A stretch of 64,000 nucleotides of DNA from Bacteroidota bacterium. Lineage in GTDB: Bacteria > Bacteroidota > Bacteroidia > Chitinophagales > Chitinophagaceae. Location: the NCBI GenBank assembly GCA_947460595.1, contig CANHGS010000001.1, forward strand, positions 248,001-312,000. Reading direction: 5' to 3'. Position numbers and translations under genes: made by a program. The notes beneath the pieces are model-generated. The model was not told where the DNA came from, made no database searches, and saw only the letters and a list, made by a program, of their open reading frames with translations. Shown piece by piece: positions 1 through 6,918 of the stretch (position 1 is its first letter; each line of letters begins with the position of its first letter).

Positions 1-527
1 TTCTCAGCCAGAATTTTAGCACCCAATTCCTTGGTTTTTCGAATCTGATTGGCTTGAATTTCAATGTCTGCAGAAGTGGCTTGAAAATAACCACCCAAAC
101 TTGGTTGGTGAATCATCACTTCTCCATGGGGATAGATACATCTTTTGCCCTTGGTTCCAGCACTCAGTAAAATAGAACCCATGCTAGCAGCCAATCCCAT
201 GCAAATAGTGGTAACAGGGCTGCTAATTAGTTTCATGGTATCGTACATAACCATACCGCTAGTGACTACACCACCTGGACTATTGATATAAAACTTAATT
301 TCTTCACCTGGCTTATCAGCGTCTAACAAGAGTAATTTGCTCACAATGTCACGAGCAGATTTGTCATCTACCACGCCCCATAAATAAACGGCCCTTCTCT
401 CAAAAAAGAGTTTCTCCATTTTCTTGAGCATCACGCCACCCATTGGTTCCTGTTTTTCCTCTTTTGGCTCATCCGCTTCCTCGTCTTCCATCAGGTAAGG
501 GTTGATAATATATTTTGACTGGATCAT
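1..527 (-). CDS. clpP: ATP-dependent Clp protease proteolytic subunit, second paralog (3' part outside window)
   Basis: Serine protease subunit of the cytosolic Clp machine, which degrades proteins unfolded by ClpX or ClpA/C. The reading frame starts at an ATG at 527 and is open to the window edge (175 codons). The Clp fold is clear: INSPGG (81-86), nucleophile Ser115 in GLAASMGS and catalytic His140 in MIHQPS; the Asp lies outside the window. The first 35 residues are an acidic, Glu-rich stretch unlike the usual ClpP N-terminus, so the axial pore of this paralog should differ from that of the neighbour 22 bases upstream. It is downstream of, and probably co-transcribed with, the other clpP. 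Family assignment is certain; whether it forms its own ring or a mixed ClpP1P2 complex is inference. Confidence 0.93.
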   Translation of the reverse strand, partial: MIQSKYIINPYLMEDEEADEPKEEKQEPMGGVMLKKMEKLFFERRAVYLWGVVDDKSARDIVSKLLLLDADKPGEEIKFYINSPGGVVTSGMVMYDTMKLISSPVTTICMGLAASMGSILLSAGTKGKRCIYPHGEVMIHQPSLGGYFQATSADIEIQANQIRKTKELGAKILAE

Positions 528-549
528 TTGTCTAAATTTTTACGGTTAA

Positions 550-1251
550 TTAGTCTTTACGCTGTTTTCTAGGGTTGGTTAACAATACTTCGTCTACCAG
601 ACCATATTCTTTGGCCTCAATGGCTTTCATCCAAAAATCCCGATCGCAATCTGCTGCCACCACTTCAATAGATTTATTGGTGTGCTCGGCAATTACCTCA
701 TACAATTCTGTTTTCAGCTTTTTTATTTCACGAGCTGTAATTTCAATATCAGTTGCTTGTCCACCAATGGCACCGCTTGGTTGGTGTAACATAATGCGGC
801 TATGTTTTAAAGCAGTACGCTTTCCTTGAACACCAGCGCAAAGTAAAACAGCTCCCATACTTGCAGCAATGCCAGTACAAATAGTGGCTACATCCGGGCT
901 AATAAATTGCATGGTATCATAAATACCCAAACCCGCGTAAACACTGCCTCCTGGGCTGTTGATATACATTTGAATATCCCTACTACGGTCAACACTTTCT
1001 AAGAACAATAATTGTGCGGTAACAATATTGGCTACATAATCATTGATGCCTTCTCCCAAAAAGATAATCCTATCCATCATCAAACGGCTAAACACGTCCA
1101 TACTGGCCACGTTCATGGGGCGTTCTTCAATAATATAGGGAGTCAGGTTGGTAACACCATGCAATCCGTGTTGTTGGTAATTGTGCAGGGTGGCACTGCT
1201 AATGCCCCTATGTTTTACTGCGTATTGTTCAAACTCTTTTCCTAGGTTCAT
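550..1251 (-). CDS. clpP: ATP-dependent Clp protease proteolytic subunit
   Basis: Proteolytic core of the Clp protease. At 233 residues it is somewhat longer than the E. coli enzyme because of about 35 extra N-terminal residues before the typical PYIIEERP start of the mature protein, which probably act as a propeptide. Complete catalytic triad: Ser131 in GIAASMGA, His156 in IMLHQPSG and Asp205 in DRDFW, with the same spacing (25 and 49 residues) as E. coli S97/H122/D171. INSPGG is at 98-102. It lies downstream of tig (same strand, 426 bases away) and directly upstream of a second clpP, the usual tig-clpP order. The ATG at 1251 is the only good start. The intervening tig terminator (1388-1416) suggests its own promoter. 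Confidence 0.96.
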   Translation of the reverse strand: MNLGKEFEQYAVKHRGISSATLHNYQQHGLHGVTNLTPYIIEERPMNVASMDVFSRLMMDRIIFLGEGINDYVANIVTAQLLFLESVDRSRDIQMYINSPGGSVYAGLGIYDTMQFISPDVATICTGIAASMGAVLLCAGVQGKRTALKHSRIMLHQPSGAIGGQATDIEITAREIKKLKTELYEVIAEHTNKSIEVVAADCDRDFWMKAIEAKEYGLVDEVLLTNPRKQRKD

Positions 1252-1387
1252 ATAAGACTGTTTTCGCTTTGAAGATAAGTGTTTTGCCTTTTCCTTTCTC
1301 CGTGATGCTTCAAATACTGTGCAAACTTGGTTTCAACGACAATCAGTCAGTTGATTTTTTTGTTTTTTGCGATAAATGACAAGAAAA

Positions 1388-1416
1388 AAGGGCAATCTTT
1401 TCCTAGACTGCCCCTT
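1388..1416 (-). terminator. Probable rho-independent terminator of tig
   Basis: GGGCAATC (1390-1397) and GACTGCCC (1406-1413) form an 8-bp stem with one mismatch and an 8-base loop; on the minus strand it is followed by a T6 run. It lies beyond the repeat array, so the whole array should be in the tig transcript. I see no gene in 1252-1387. Confidence 0.6.
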
Positions 1417-1440
1417 TTCAGGTTATCTTTTCACTAATTA

Positions 1441-1677
1441 AGCTTTCTCATCTTCTTCCTCCTCTCTTCACTTTCTTCCCCCTCTCTTCACTCTTCACTT
1501 TTATCTCTTCACTTTCTTCCTCCTCTCTTCACTCTTCACTTCTTCCTCCTCTCTTCACTCTTCACTTTTATCTCTTCACTTTCTTCCTCCTCTCTTCACT
1601 TTCTTCCTCCTCTCTTCACTCTTCACTCTTCACTTCTTCCTCCTCTCTTCACTCTTCACTCTTCACTCTTCACTTTC
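1441..1677 (-). repeat. Heptamer-based purine-rich repeat array in the tig 3' untranslated region
   Basis: About 235 bases directly abutting the tig stop codon. Read on the tig mRNA strand it is built from the heptamer AGTGAAG in short runs, interrupted by modules GAGAGGAGGAAGAA and GATAAAA in an imperfect higher-order order. Six perfect AGGAGG words occur on the mRNA strand. The same modules in the same order recur at 45240-45306, also after a stop codon and before a terminator. It has no ATG-led coding frame of note. Function unknown. Confidence 0.9.
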
Positions 1678-3048
1678 TTAGTGGTTGTGGTGATGCAATT
1701 TCTCAGCAAAAGCTTCCATGCTAATGGCTTCGTCTGTAGCAGCAACCTGAGTTTCAAGGGTGCTGAATAATTTGTCTGCGCTAATGCGATGGTAGCTATC
1801 TTCAACAAATTTCTTGTCTTGCATCATGCGGTTGGCATAATCGTCAACCCACTGTTGGTTATCGCCCAAAGCGCCTAATTGACCGCCCATATAGCTGAAC
1901 AATTGCATTTTAGCAAAATCACGGATATCTTCAGGAAGCACTTCAATTTTATTATCAGTAACCAATTTGCTGCTGATTAAGGTCCATTTTAATTGGTTTA
2001 CAAAACCTGGATAATCGGCATCTGCCTCTTCGGCAGTTTTTGGTTTGTCACCACCAATTTGTAACCAACGCTTCAAGAAGGTTTCTGGAAACGCCATGTT
2101 GGTATGGTCTAATAAATGGTGGTAAATCTGATCGTGGATCTGGTTACGGGTTTGTTGGGCAAAATGGGTTTCAATTTCAGCTTTAACGGCAGCGCGGAAA
2201 TCTTCTTCTGTAGTGATTTCGTTGTTAGGGTAAACGGTAGCAAAGAAAGTTGCGTCTAAAGCTGATTTCTCAACAAAACCAATCTTGGTGATGGTCATTT
2301 TGAAAGTTATGTCTGCACTACCTGCTTCGTCTTTATTCAAGCCAAGGTCAGAAAGAACTACTTCTCTTTCCTTGTCTTCAAAAGCGCTAGCCAAATGAAC
2401 ATCAACTACCTCATCTTTCTTCTTGCCAATCAATTGGGCCCTAAATGCAGGCGCAAAATACTTGACCAATAAGCTATTGGCTTTATTAATGCCGCCCTCA
2501 AGCATATTGCCATCAGCGTCTAATTCAGTGAAAGTCACATTCAAAACATGGTCTTCTGAGCTAGCGGTTTCAGGCTCAGTCATATTGCCATTGCGTGTTT
2601 GTAACCTTTCAACTTCTTCATTGACCATCTCATCGGTTACAATCACATTGTATTTGGTCACATTAATTGTTGAAGCAGTTACATCAAATACAGGCTTCAG
2701 ACCAACTTCAAAAGCAAATTCCACTTCACTTGGATTATTCATATCCAACTTGCTGCCTTCATTTTCCAAAGGAATGGGTTGTGCAAAAATGTCCAATTGC
2801 TCCTGATTTAAGTATTGGTTCATTTCCTTTTCAACAGTTTTCAGCACTTCGTCTTGAAATATACTTGGGCCATGCATTTTCTTAACCAAACCTGCAGGTA
2901 CCATTCCTTTGCGGAATCCGGGGATATTGGCAGTTTTGGCAAAGGTTTTGAGGGTTTTCTCAAAATTGCCAAAATAGTCTTCCTTGTTCAACTTCACAAT
3001 GAGCTTGTCATGCAGCAAGCCAATATTCTCGCGGGTTATTGTAGCCAT
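1678..3048 (-). CDS. tig: Trigger factor, ribosome-associated folding chaperone
   Basis: Ribosome-bound chaperone that shields nascent chains and has a peptidyl-prolyl isomerase domain. 456 residues from the ATG at 3048 (MATITREN). The N-terminal ribosome-binding domain holds the signature GFRKGMVP; the middle FKBP-like part and the C-terminal helical arms follow, ending in a His-rich tail (KLHHHNH). An upstream TTG at 3084 is in frame, but the TACCTTTG promoter box (3082-3089) overlaps it, so transcription should begin downstream of it; hence the 3048 start. No Shine-Dalgarno is visible. The gene sits upstream of two clpP genes, and its 3' untranslated region is the long purine repeat array. 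Confidence 0.96.
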   Translation of the reverse strand: MATITRENIGLLHDKLIVKLNKEDYFGNFEKTLKTFAKTANIPGFRKGMVPAGLVKKMHGPSIFQDEVLKTVEKEMNQYLNQEQLDIFAQPIPLENEGSKLDMNNPSEVEFAFEVGLKPVFDVTASTINVTKYNVIVTDEMVNEEVERLQTRNGNMTEPETASSEDHVLNVTFTELDADGNMLEGGINKANSLLVKYFAPAFRAQLIGKKKDEVVDVHLASAFEDKEREVVLSDLGLNKDEAGSADITFKMTITKIGFVEKSALDATFFATVYPNNEITTEEDFRAAVKAEIETHFAQQTRNQIHDQIYHHLLDHTNMAFPETFLKRWLQIGGDKPKTAEEADADYPGFVNQLKWTLISSKLVTDNKIEVLPEDIRDFAKMQLFSYMGGQLGALGDNQQWVDDYANRMMQDKKFVEDSYHRISADKLFSTLETQVAATDEAISMEAFAEKLHHHNH

Positions 3049-3081
3049 AGTTGTGTTTTTTATACTTGTTTTTTTGGGTTG

Positions 3082-3089
3082 CAAAGGTA
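3082..3089 (-). promoter_or_regulatory. tig promoter -7 box (TACCTTTG)
   Basis: Matches the Bacteroidetes sigma-A -7 consensus TAnnTTTG, about 34 bases upstream of the tig ATG. No clear TTTG at -33. Confidence 0.6.
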
Positions 3090-3237
3090 AGGGATTGACC
3101 TAAATGCTGTTCATAGATTCTATATACCAGGGTTAAAATTGACCCGTATAAATATAAGTTATTAATTTTCAATCTATTACGCTTTAAAAGCTGCCTCCGG
3201 CCCTGCTATAAAAAGGCTGGTAGAGGGCTATAAATGA

Positions 3238-3264
3238 AGAAAGACGTGAAATTCACGTCTTTCT
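3238..3264 (-). terminator. Hairpin downstream of tRNA-Leu
   Basis: Perfect 13-bp inverted repeat (3238-3250 and 3252-3264, arms AGAAAGACGTGAA / TTCACGTCTTTCT) six bases after the tRNA 3' end. It is followed on the minus strand by a short, impure T-rich stretch. Most likely the tRNA terminator. Confidence 0.65.
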
Positions 3265-3270
3265 AATCAG

Positions 3271-3352
3271 TGCGGATGACAGGGGTCGAACCTGCATGCC
3301 TCACGGCGCTAGATCCTAAGTCTAGTGCGTCTGCCAATTTCGCCACATCCGC
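3271..3352 (-). tRNA. tRNA-Leu (anticodon UAG)
   Basis: 82-nt cloverleaf on the minus strand. The acceptor arms GCGGATG and CATCCGC pair, with discriminator A. The D arm is GCG/CGC. The anticodon stem CTAGA/TCTAG has a seven-base loop CTTAGGA, giving anticodon TAG. A short variable arm GCC-GTGA-GGC marks a class II tRNA, and the T arm GCAGG-TTCGACC-CCTGT is present. CCA is not encoded. A TTG-N20-TACTTTTG promoter lies about 57 bases upstream. Confidence 0.96.
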
Positions 3353-3408
3353 ATTGAATGGTTGCTTCTATAACTGAGGCCTTAGGAATCCGAACAGTCA
3401 AGCGAGCG

Positions 3409-3439
3409 CAAAAGTAGGGGTTTTGTACAAATGCTGCAA
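3409..3439 (-). promoter_or_regulatory. Promoter of tRNA-Leu (TTG-N20-TACTTTTG)
   Basis: On the minus strand TTG (3437-3439), a 20-base spacer and TACTTTTG (3409-3416) match the Bacteroidetes sigma-A pattern. The predicted start gives a 5' leader of roughly 50 nt. Confidence 0.6.
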
Positions 3440-3580
3440 GAGTTTACAAAATTACGCTACTGAATTGCATAATTCCTGAGTACAATACCAATAAACAACA
3501 TCCGCGCTTTTGAGTCGTTTAGTAAAATGTCTGTTTGTAACTCCCAAGTATTTTAATAGTATCACCCACCAACATAAACA

Positions 3581-3614
3581 TGATTTTAGTCAGTTGATTA
3601 ACTGAGATGAATCA
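3581..3614. promoter_or_regulatory. Symmetric dyad, candidate operator upstream of the YceI cluster
   Basis: TGATT-N4-TCAGTT-N4-AACTGA-N4-AATCA: two nested perfect inverted repeats with equal 4-base spacers over 34 bases. It lies about 45 bases upstream of the -7 box for the YceI gene and about 230 bases from the tRNA. The rest of 3353-3725 holds the two promoters and nothing else I can recognise. Confidence 0.5.
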
Positions 3615-3639
3615 TTAAACCAATTGATTACTATCATTC

Positions 3640-3667
3640 TTTGCGCTTTTTTGCCGTTTTAGCTTTG
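3640..3667 (+). promoter_or_regulatory. Promoter of the YceI-barrel operon
   Basis: TAGCTTTG at 3660-3667 fits TAnnTTTG. A TTTG at 3640-3643 lies 16 bases upstream, slightly short of the preferred 19. The leader to the ATG at 3726 is about 50 nt. Confidence 0.5.
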
Positions 3668-3725
3668 TTCTATCATCCGGTGATAAAGAACAAAAATATT
3701 TTTTAAGCCCACATAAAAAACAAAC

Positions 3726-4316
3726 ATGAAAAATCCAACAAAATTCCTCCAACCAGGACTTCTAGCACTGTTGTTAATGTTCACACTTGGTGCATTTGCG
3801 CAAGTAAAGTATAATAATAAAAATGGTTTGAATCTGGTAGTTAGCGGAACATCAACTTTGCATGACTGGGATATGAAATCTAGCCAAGGAAGTTTTGATG
3901 CAAGTTTCACTTTCAATGCAGCTGGCGCTGTTACGGGTATCACTGGTCTAAGTTTCACAACGCCTGCTACTGCATTAAAAAGTGAAAAAGAAGCCATGGA
4001 CAAAAATGCGTATAAAGCATTGAAAACAGACCAAAACCCCAATATCAGTTTTACTGCTGCTTCCGCTACTGTTACGGTTGCCAATGCAACAGACTTTACC
4101 GTAAAAGCAGTTGGTAAGTTGAATATTGCTGGTGCTGGTCTTGATGCTGAAATAGTTGCAACTGGAAAAATTAATGCAGACAAAAGCATTACTGTTACTG
4201 GTGCAAAAAAAATAAGTATGAAAGAATTTGGGATGACTCCTCCAAGCTTTATGATGGGAACCATCAAAACCGGTAATGAGGTTACTTTAAAATTTGACTT
4301 GAAATTGACCAAATAA
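3726..4316 (+). CDS. Exported YceI-family lipocalin-like protein
   Basis: 196 residues. A signal peptide (hydrophobic 10-24, cleavage after AFA) exports it. The rest is a YceI domain: VSGTSTLHDWDMKSS near residue 37, the FTTPATALKSEKEAMDKNAYKAL segment around 78-98, and a C-terminal PPSFMMGTIKTGNEVTLKFD. YceI proteins are beta-barrel pockets that bind isoprenoid or other amphiphilic lipids in the periplasm; the ligand here is unknown. The next gene, an outer-membrane barrel, starts 44 bases downstream without a visible terminator, so the two are probably co-transcribed. A second, divergent YceI protein follows the barrel. Confidence 0.85.
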   Translation: MKNPTKFLQPGLLALLLMFTLGAFAQVKYNNKNGLNLVVSGTSTLHDWDMKSSQGSFDASFTFNAAGAVTGITGLSFTTPATALKSEKEAMDKNAYKALKTDQNPNISFTAASATVTVANATDFTVKAVGKLNIAGAGLDAEIVATGKINADKSITVTGAKKISMKEFGMTPPSFMMGTIKTGNEVTLKFDLKLTK

Positions 4317-4360
4317 TATTTAAATCCATTCTGCACTATTAACAACCTAAAAAAAAGTTT

Positions 4361-5698
4361 ATGAAAATTCAAATGAACAGATTTAAAATTGCAATGCTGC
4401 TGTTGGCAGGAGCTTTACCTGTAGCCCTTTTTGCACAGCAACCAAAAATTTCTAATTTCCGTCCTTATGATAAGACTGGTATCAACATGTTTGAAACCTT
4501 AAAGTCTGACACCGTTCCATTTGAAGGATTGAAAGTAAGATGGGGTGCTGGTTTTACGCAGCAGTTTCAAAACCTAAAACACGAGAATCCAGATGCTATT
4601 AATAATACCGGAACAGGTGCTAACCGTCTATACCCATTGCAAAATGGTTTCATGACAGCTCAAGCCAACCTTTTCATGGATGTGCAATTGGCTGATGGGA
4701 TTAAATTAAATGTAACTTCTTATTTGAGTGCTAGGCACCACAATGAAACTTGGGTAAAAGGTGGATACATTCAATTTGACAAAGTTCCATTCAAAGGCAA
4801 ATTCTGGGGCGATGTGATGAAACTTGCTACCATTAAAATTGGTCACTTTGAAGTAAATTATGGTGATCAACACTTCCGCAGAACTGATGGTGGTCAAGCT
4901 TTGTACAATCCATTTATGGACAACTATATTATGGATGAATTTGCAACTGAAATTGGTGGTGAAGTTTACTTGCAAAAAGATGGTTTATTTGGTATGGTTG
5001 GTTTAACCAGTGGTATGATCAAAGGTCATATTGACTCTACTTATGCTACTCCAGCAGACCCCAACACTAATAGAAATCCTTCTATTTATTTAAAAGCTGG
5101 GTTTGATAAAAAATTGAATGAGCATGTACGTGTACGTTTATCTGGTAGCTTTTACACCAATAGCAGCCAAGCTGGAAGTGGTTTAACAATATTTGGTGGT
5201 GACCGTACCGGTTCTAACTATCAAAACGTTATGGAAAAAGGCGCACCTGGTGCTTTGCCTGCTTCTACTGCAGTTGCTTTCTCTGGCCGGTTTAACCCAG
5301 GTTTTAGCAAAAAGATTTCTGCAACCATGATCAATGCCTTTGTAAAAGTATATGGATTTGAATTCTTTGGTACTTATGAAGGTTCTAAAGGACGCACTAA
5401 AACAGAAACTGCTGACAGAAAAGCAACTCAGTTAGCTGTTGAAGGTGTTTATCGCTTTGGTAAAGAAGAGAGCCTATTTGTAGGTGCTCGTTACAATACT
5501 GTTACCGCCCGTTTAGCTGGATATACCAATGATGTTAAAATTGATAGAACCGCTTTTGCTGCTGGTTGGTTCATGACTAAAAATGTGTTGCTAAAAGCGG
5601 AGATTGTGAATCAGAAATACATTGACTTTGTGAATACTGACTATCGCGCGGGTGGTAAATTCAACGGATATGTAATTGAAGCCATAGTAGGATTCTAA
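4361..5698 (+). CDS. Outer-membrane beta-barrel protein of unknown function
   Basis: 445 residues with a signal peptide (cleavage near ALFAQQP). The mature part alternates amphipathic strands and loops and ends in IVGF with a terminal Phe, the usual Omp85-recognised C-terminus. There is no plug or carboxypeptidase-regulatory domain, so it is not a TonB-dependent receptor; it resembles porin-like barrels annotated only as hypothetical in Bacteroidetes. It is sandwiched between two YceI-domain proteins, which suggests export or uptake of the molecule those proteins bind (inference). A strong terminator follows at 5723-5760. Confidence 0.7.
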   Translation: MKIQMNRFKIAMLLLAGALPVALFAQQPKISNFRPYDKTGINMFETLKSDTVPFEGLKVRWGAGFTQQFQNLKHENPDAINNTGTGANRLYPLQNGFMTAQANLFMDVQLADGIKLNVTSYLSARHHNETWVKGGYIQFDKVPFKGKFWGDVMKLATIKIGHFEVNYGDQHFRRTDGGQALYNPFMDNYIMDEFATEIGGEVYLQKDGLFGMVGLTSGMIKGHIDSTYATPADPNTNRNPSIYLKAGFDKKLNEHVRVRLSGSFYTNSSQAGSGLTIFGGDRTGSNYQNVMEKGAPGALPASTAVAFSGRFNPGFSKKISATMINAFVKVYGFEFFGTYEGSKGRTKTETADRKATQLAVEGVYRFGKEESLFVGARYNTVTARLAGYTNDVKIDRTAFAAGWFMTKNVLLKAEIVNQKYIDFVNTDYRAGGKFNGYVIEAIVGF

Positions 5699-5722
5699 GA
5701 AATTGGTTTTTTTATGGTGTAA

Positions 5723-5760
5723 GATAGCCGGATGAATTAATTTCATTCGGCTATTCTTTT
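5723..5760 (+). terminator. Rho-independent terminator after the barrel gene
   Basis: Stem ATAGCCGGATGAA / TTCATTCGGCTAT (one G-T wobble) followed by TTCTTTT. It separates the barrel gene from the second YceI gene, which may therefore rely on read-through or its own promoter. Confidence 0.8.
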
Positions 5761-5776
5761 ATATAATTTGCTGATA

Positions 5777-6367
5777 ATGATTAGATGGACCTTATTTGTG
5801 GCTGTTTACCTGCTGATCAGTGGTTATTATCCTGTAGACCCTGCGGCAACTTGGGTGGTGATGCAAGGCAGTAGCCTAACTGTAAATGGAAGTACCAATG
5901 TAAACAAGTTCCAGTGTGATATTACGGACTATAGTTTGCCCGATACTATAACATGTGTTAAAGCGGCAAAGACTCAGACCCTGCCAATGACTGGTAAATT
6001 AAAATTAGACATTGAATCTTTTGATTGTCACAATAGAATGATGACAAGTGATTTAAGGAAGACTTTGAAGTACAAAGAATTTCCCAAATTAATGATCAAG
6101 TTTATTTCTATTAATAGTTTTCCCAGTTTTCAAAATCCTAACAAGATTACTGGTATGGTAGATATAAGTCTAGCAGGTATTGTGAAACGATACGATATTA
6201 ATTATGTATTTACTGTTGATAATAGTAATATAGTACACTTGAAGGGAGATAGGGCTATAACCTTCACTGATTTTAATTTAAATCCACCAAGTAAATTAGG
6301 TGGCGTTATTAAGGCAAAGGATGAATTATTGGTAGAATTTAAATTGAATCTAAAGCCAATAAGTTAG
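5777..6367 (+). CDS. YceI-like exported protein
   Basis: 196 residues from the ATG at 5777 (an in-frame TTG at 5768 is less likely). Residues 3-17 form a hydrophobic signal or anchor segment. A YceI-like fold is supported by VNGSTNVNKFQCD, LKLDIESFDCHNRMMTSDLRKTL (about 74-97) and FNLNPPSKLGGVIKAKDELLVEFKL at the end, parallel to the first YceI protein. It differs in carrying three Cys residues (about positions 44, 55 and 82) that could form a disulfide. It follows the barrel gene by 78 bases across a terminator. The ligand is unknown. Confidence 0.75.
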   Translation: MIRWTLFVAVYLLISGYYPVDPAATWVVMQGSSLTVNGSTNVNKFQCDITDYSLPDTITCVKAAKTQTLPMTGKLKLDIESFDCHNRMMTSDLRKTLKYKEFPKLMIKFISINSFPSFQNPNKITGMVDISLAGIVKRYDINYVFTVDNSNIVHLKGDRAITFTDFNLNPPSKLGGVIKAKDELLVEFKLNLKPIS

Positions 6368-6374
6368 CAGATGA

Positions 6375-6788
6375 TTAAGGATTGATTTTGGCAAAAATTA
6401 CTCCAGCCACAGTGGATTGAAATAGCCCAAATCCCAACCAGCTTAATACCATTAATACGGAAACGTCTATTTGGCTATAAGTCATCCAGAGAATGGGTAA
6501 TAAAGCCACAAGGGTATAGACAGCCCCAAATTCAATGCCTCTAATTAAATAGTTGCCTTTGAACAAGCTTTTAAATCTTTCCCAAAACCAAGCAAGTGCA
6601 AAACTGATGACCATGGCATGGGTATAGAATAAAAAATCTCTGGAGCTATCAGATACAAATACGCTACTCAAGTATTCTGCAAAAAATGAATTGAATAATG
6701 TGCTGTTCACTGCCAGGAACAATCCACCATAAGAAAGCATGGACAATACTAAACCTGCTGCCAATCCGCTTTGAAGCGTTTTTTTCAT
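6375..6788 (-). CDS. Small integral membrane protein, unknown function
   Basis: 137 residues with four probable membrane helices (about 9-30, 52-72, 85-104 and 110-132) and few charged residues outside the loop WERFKSLFKGN. No family recognised with confidence. It converges with the YceI-like gene (7 bases between the stops) and lies downstream of rhlE on the same strand, but a terminator-like hairpin at 6872-6904 separates them, so it probably has its own promoter. Confidence 0.7.
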   Translation of the reverse strand: MKKTLQSGLAAGLVLSMLSYGGLFLAVNSTLFNSFFAEYLSSVFVSDSSRDFLFYTHAMVISFALAWFWERFKSLFKGNYLIRGIEFGAVYTLVALLPILWMTYSQIDVSVLMVLSWLGFGLFQSTVAGVIFAKINP

Positions 6789-6868
6789 TTTTCAGATTTG
6801 GTATAAAATTAGTTTTTTTTAGGATGGATAAACAGTTCTTAGCTTAATAGTTTTCTAAATTAGGCAAC

Positions 6869-6905
6869 TAAAAAACCGCTACAGTTTTGACTGTAACGGT
6901 TTTAA
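6869..6905 (-). terminator. Terminator downstream of rhlE
   Basis: AAAACCGCTACAG / CTGTAACGGTTTT inverted repeat with one mismatch and a 5-6 base loop; on the minus strand it is followed by TTTTTAGTTG. Confidence 0.7.
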
Positions 6906-6918
6906 TGCTATGTTAGGT

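Noticed and set aside
1441..1677. CRISPR array
   Set aside because: Units are 7-base heptamers and short modules without unique spacers or cas genes; it is a satellite-like array.
2423..2885. Plus-strand frames inside tig
   Set aside because: Antisense shadows of trigger factor.
3659..4372. 237-codon minus-strand frame opposite the first YceI gene
   Set aside because: It is the antisense of a clear YceI protein and has low-complexity hydrophobic composition, with no family character.
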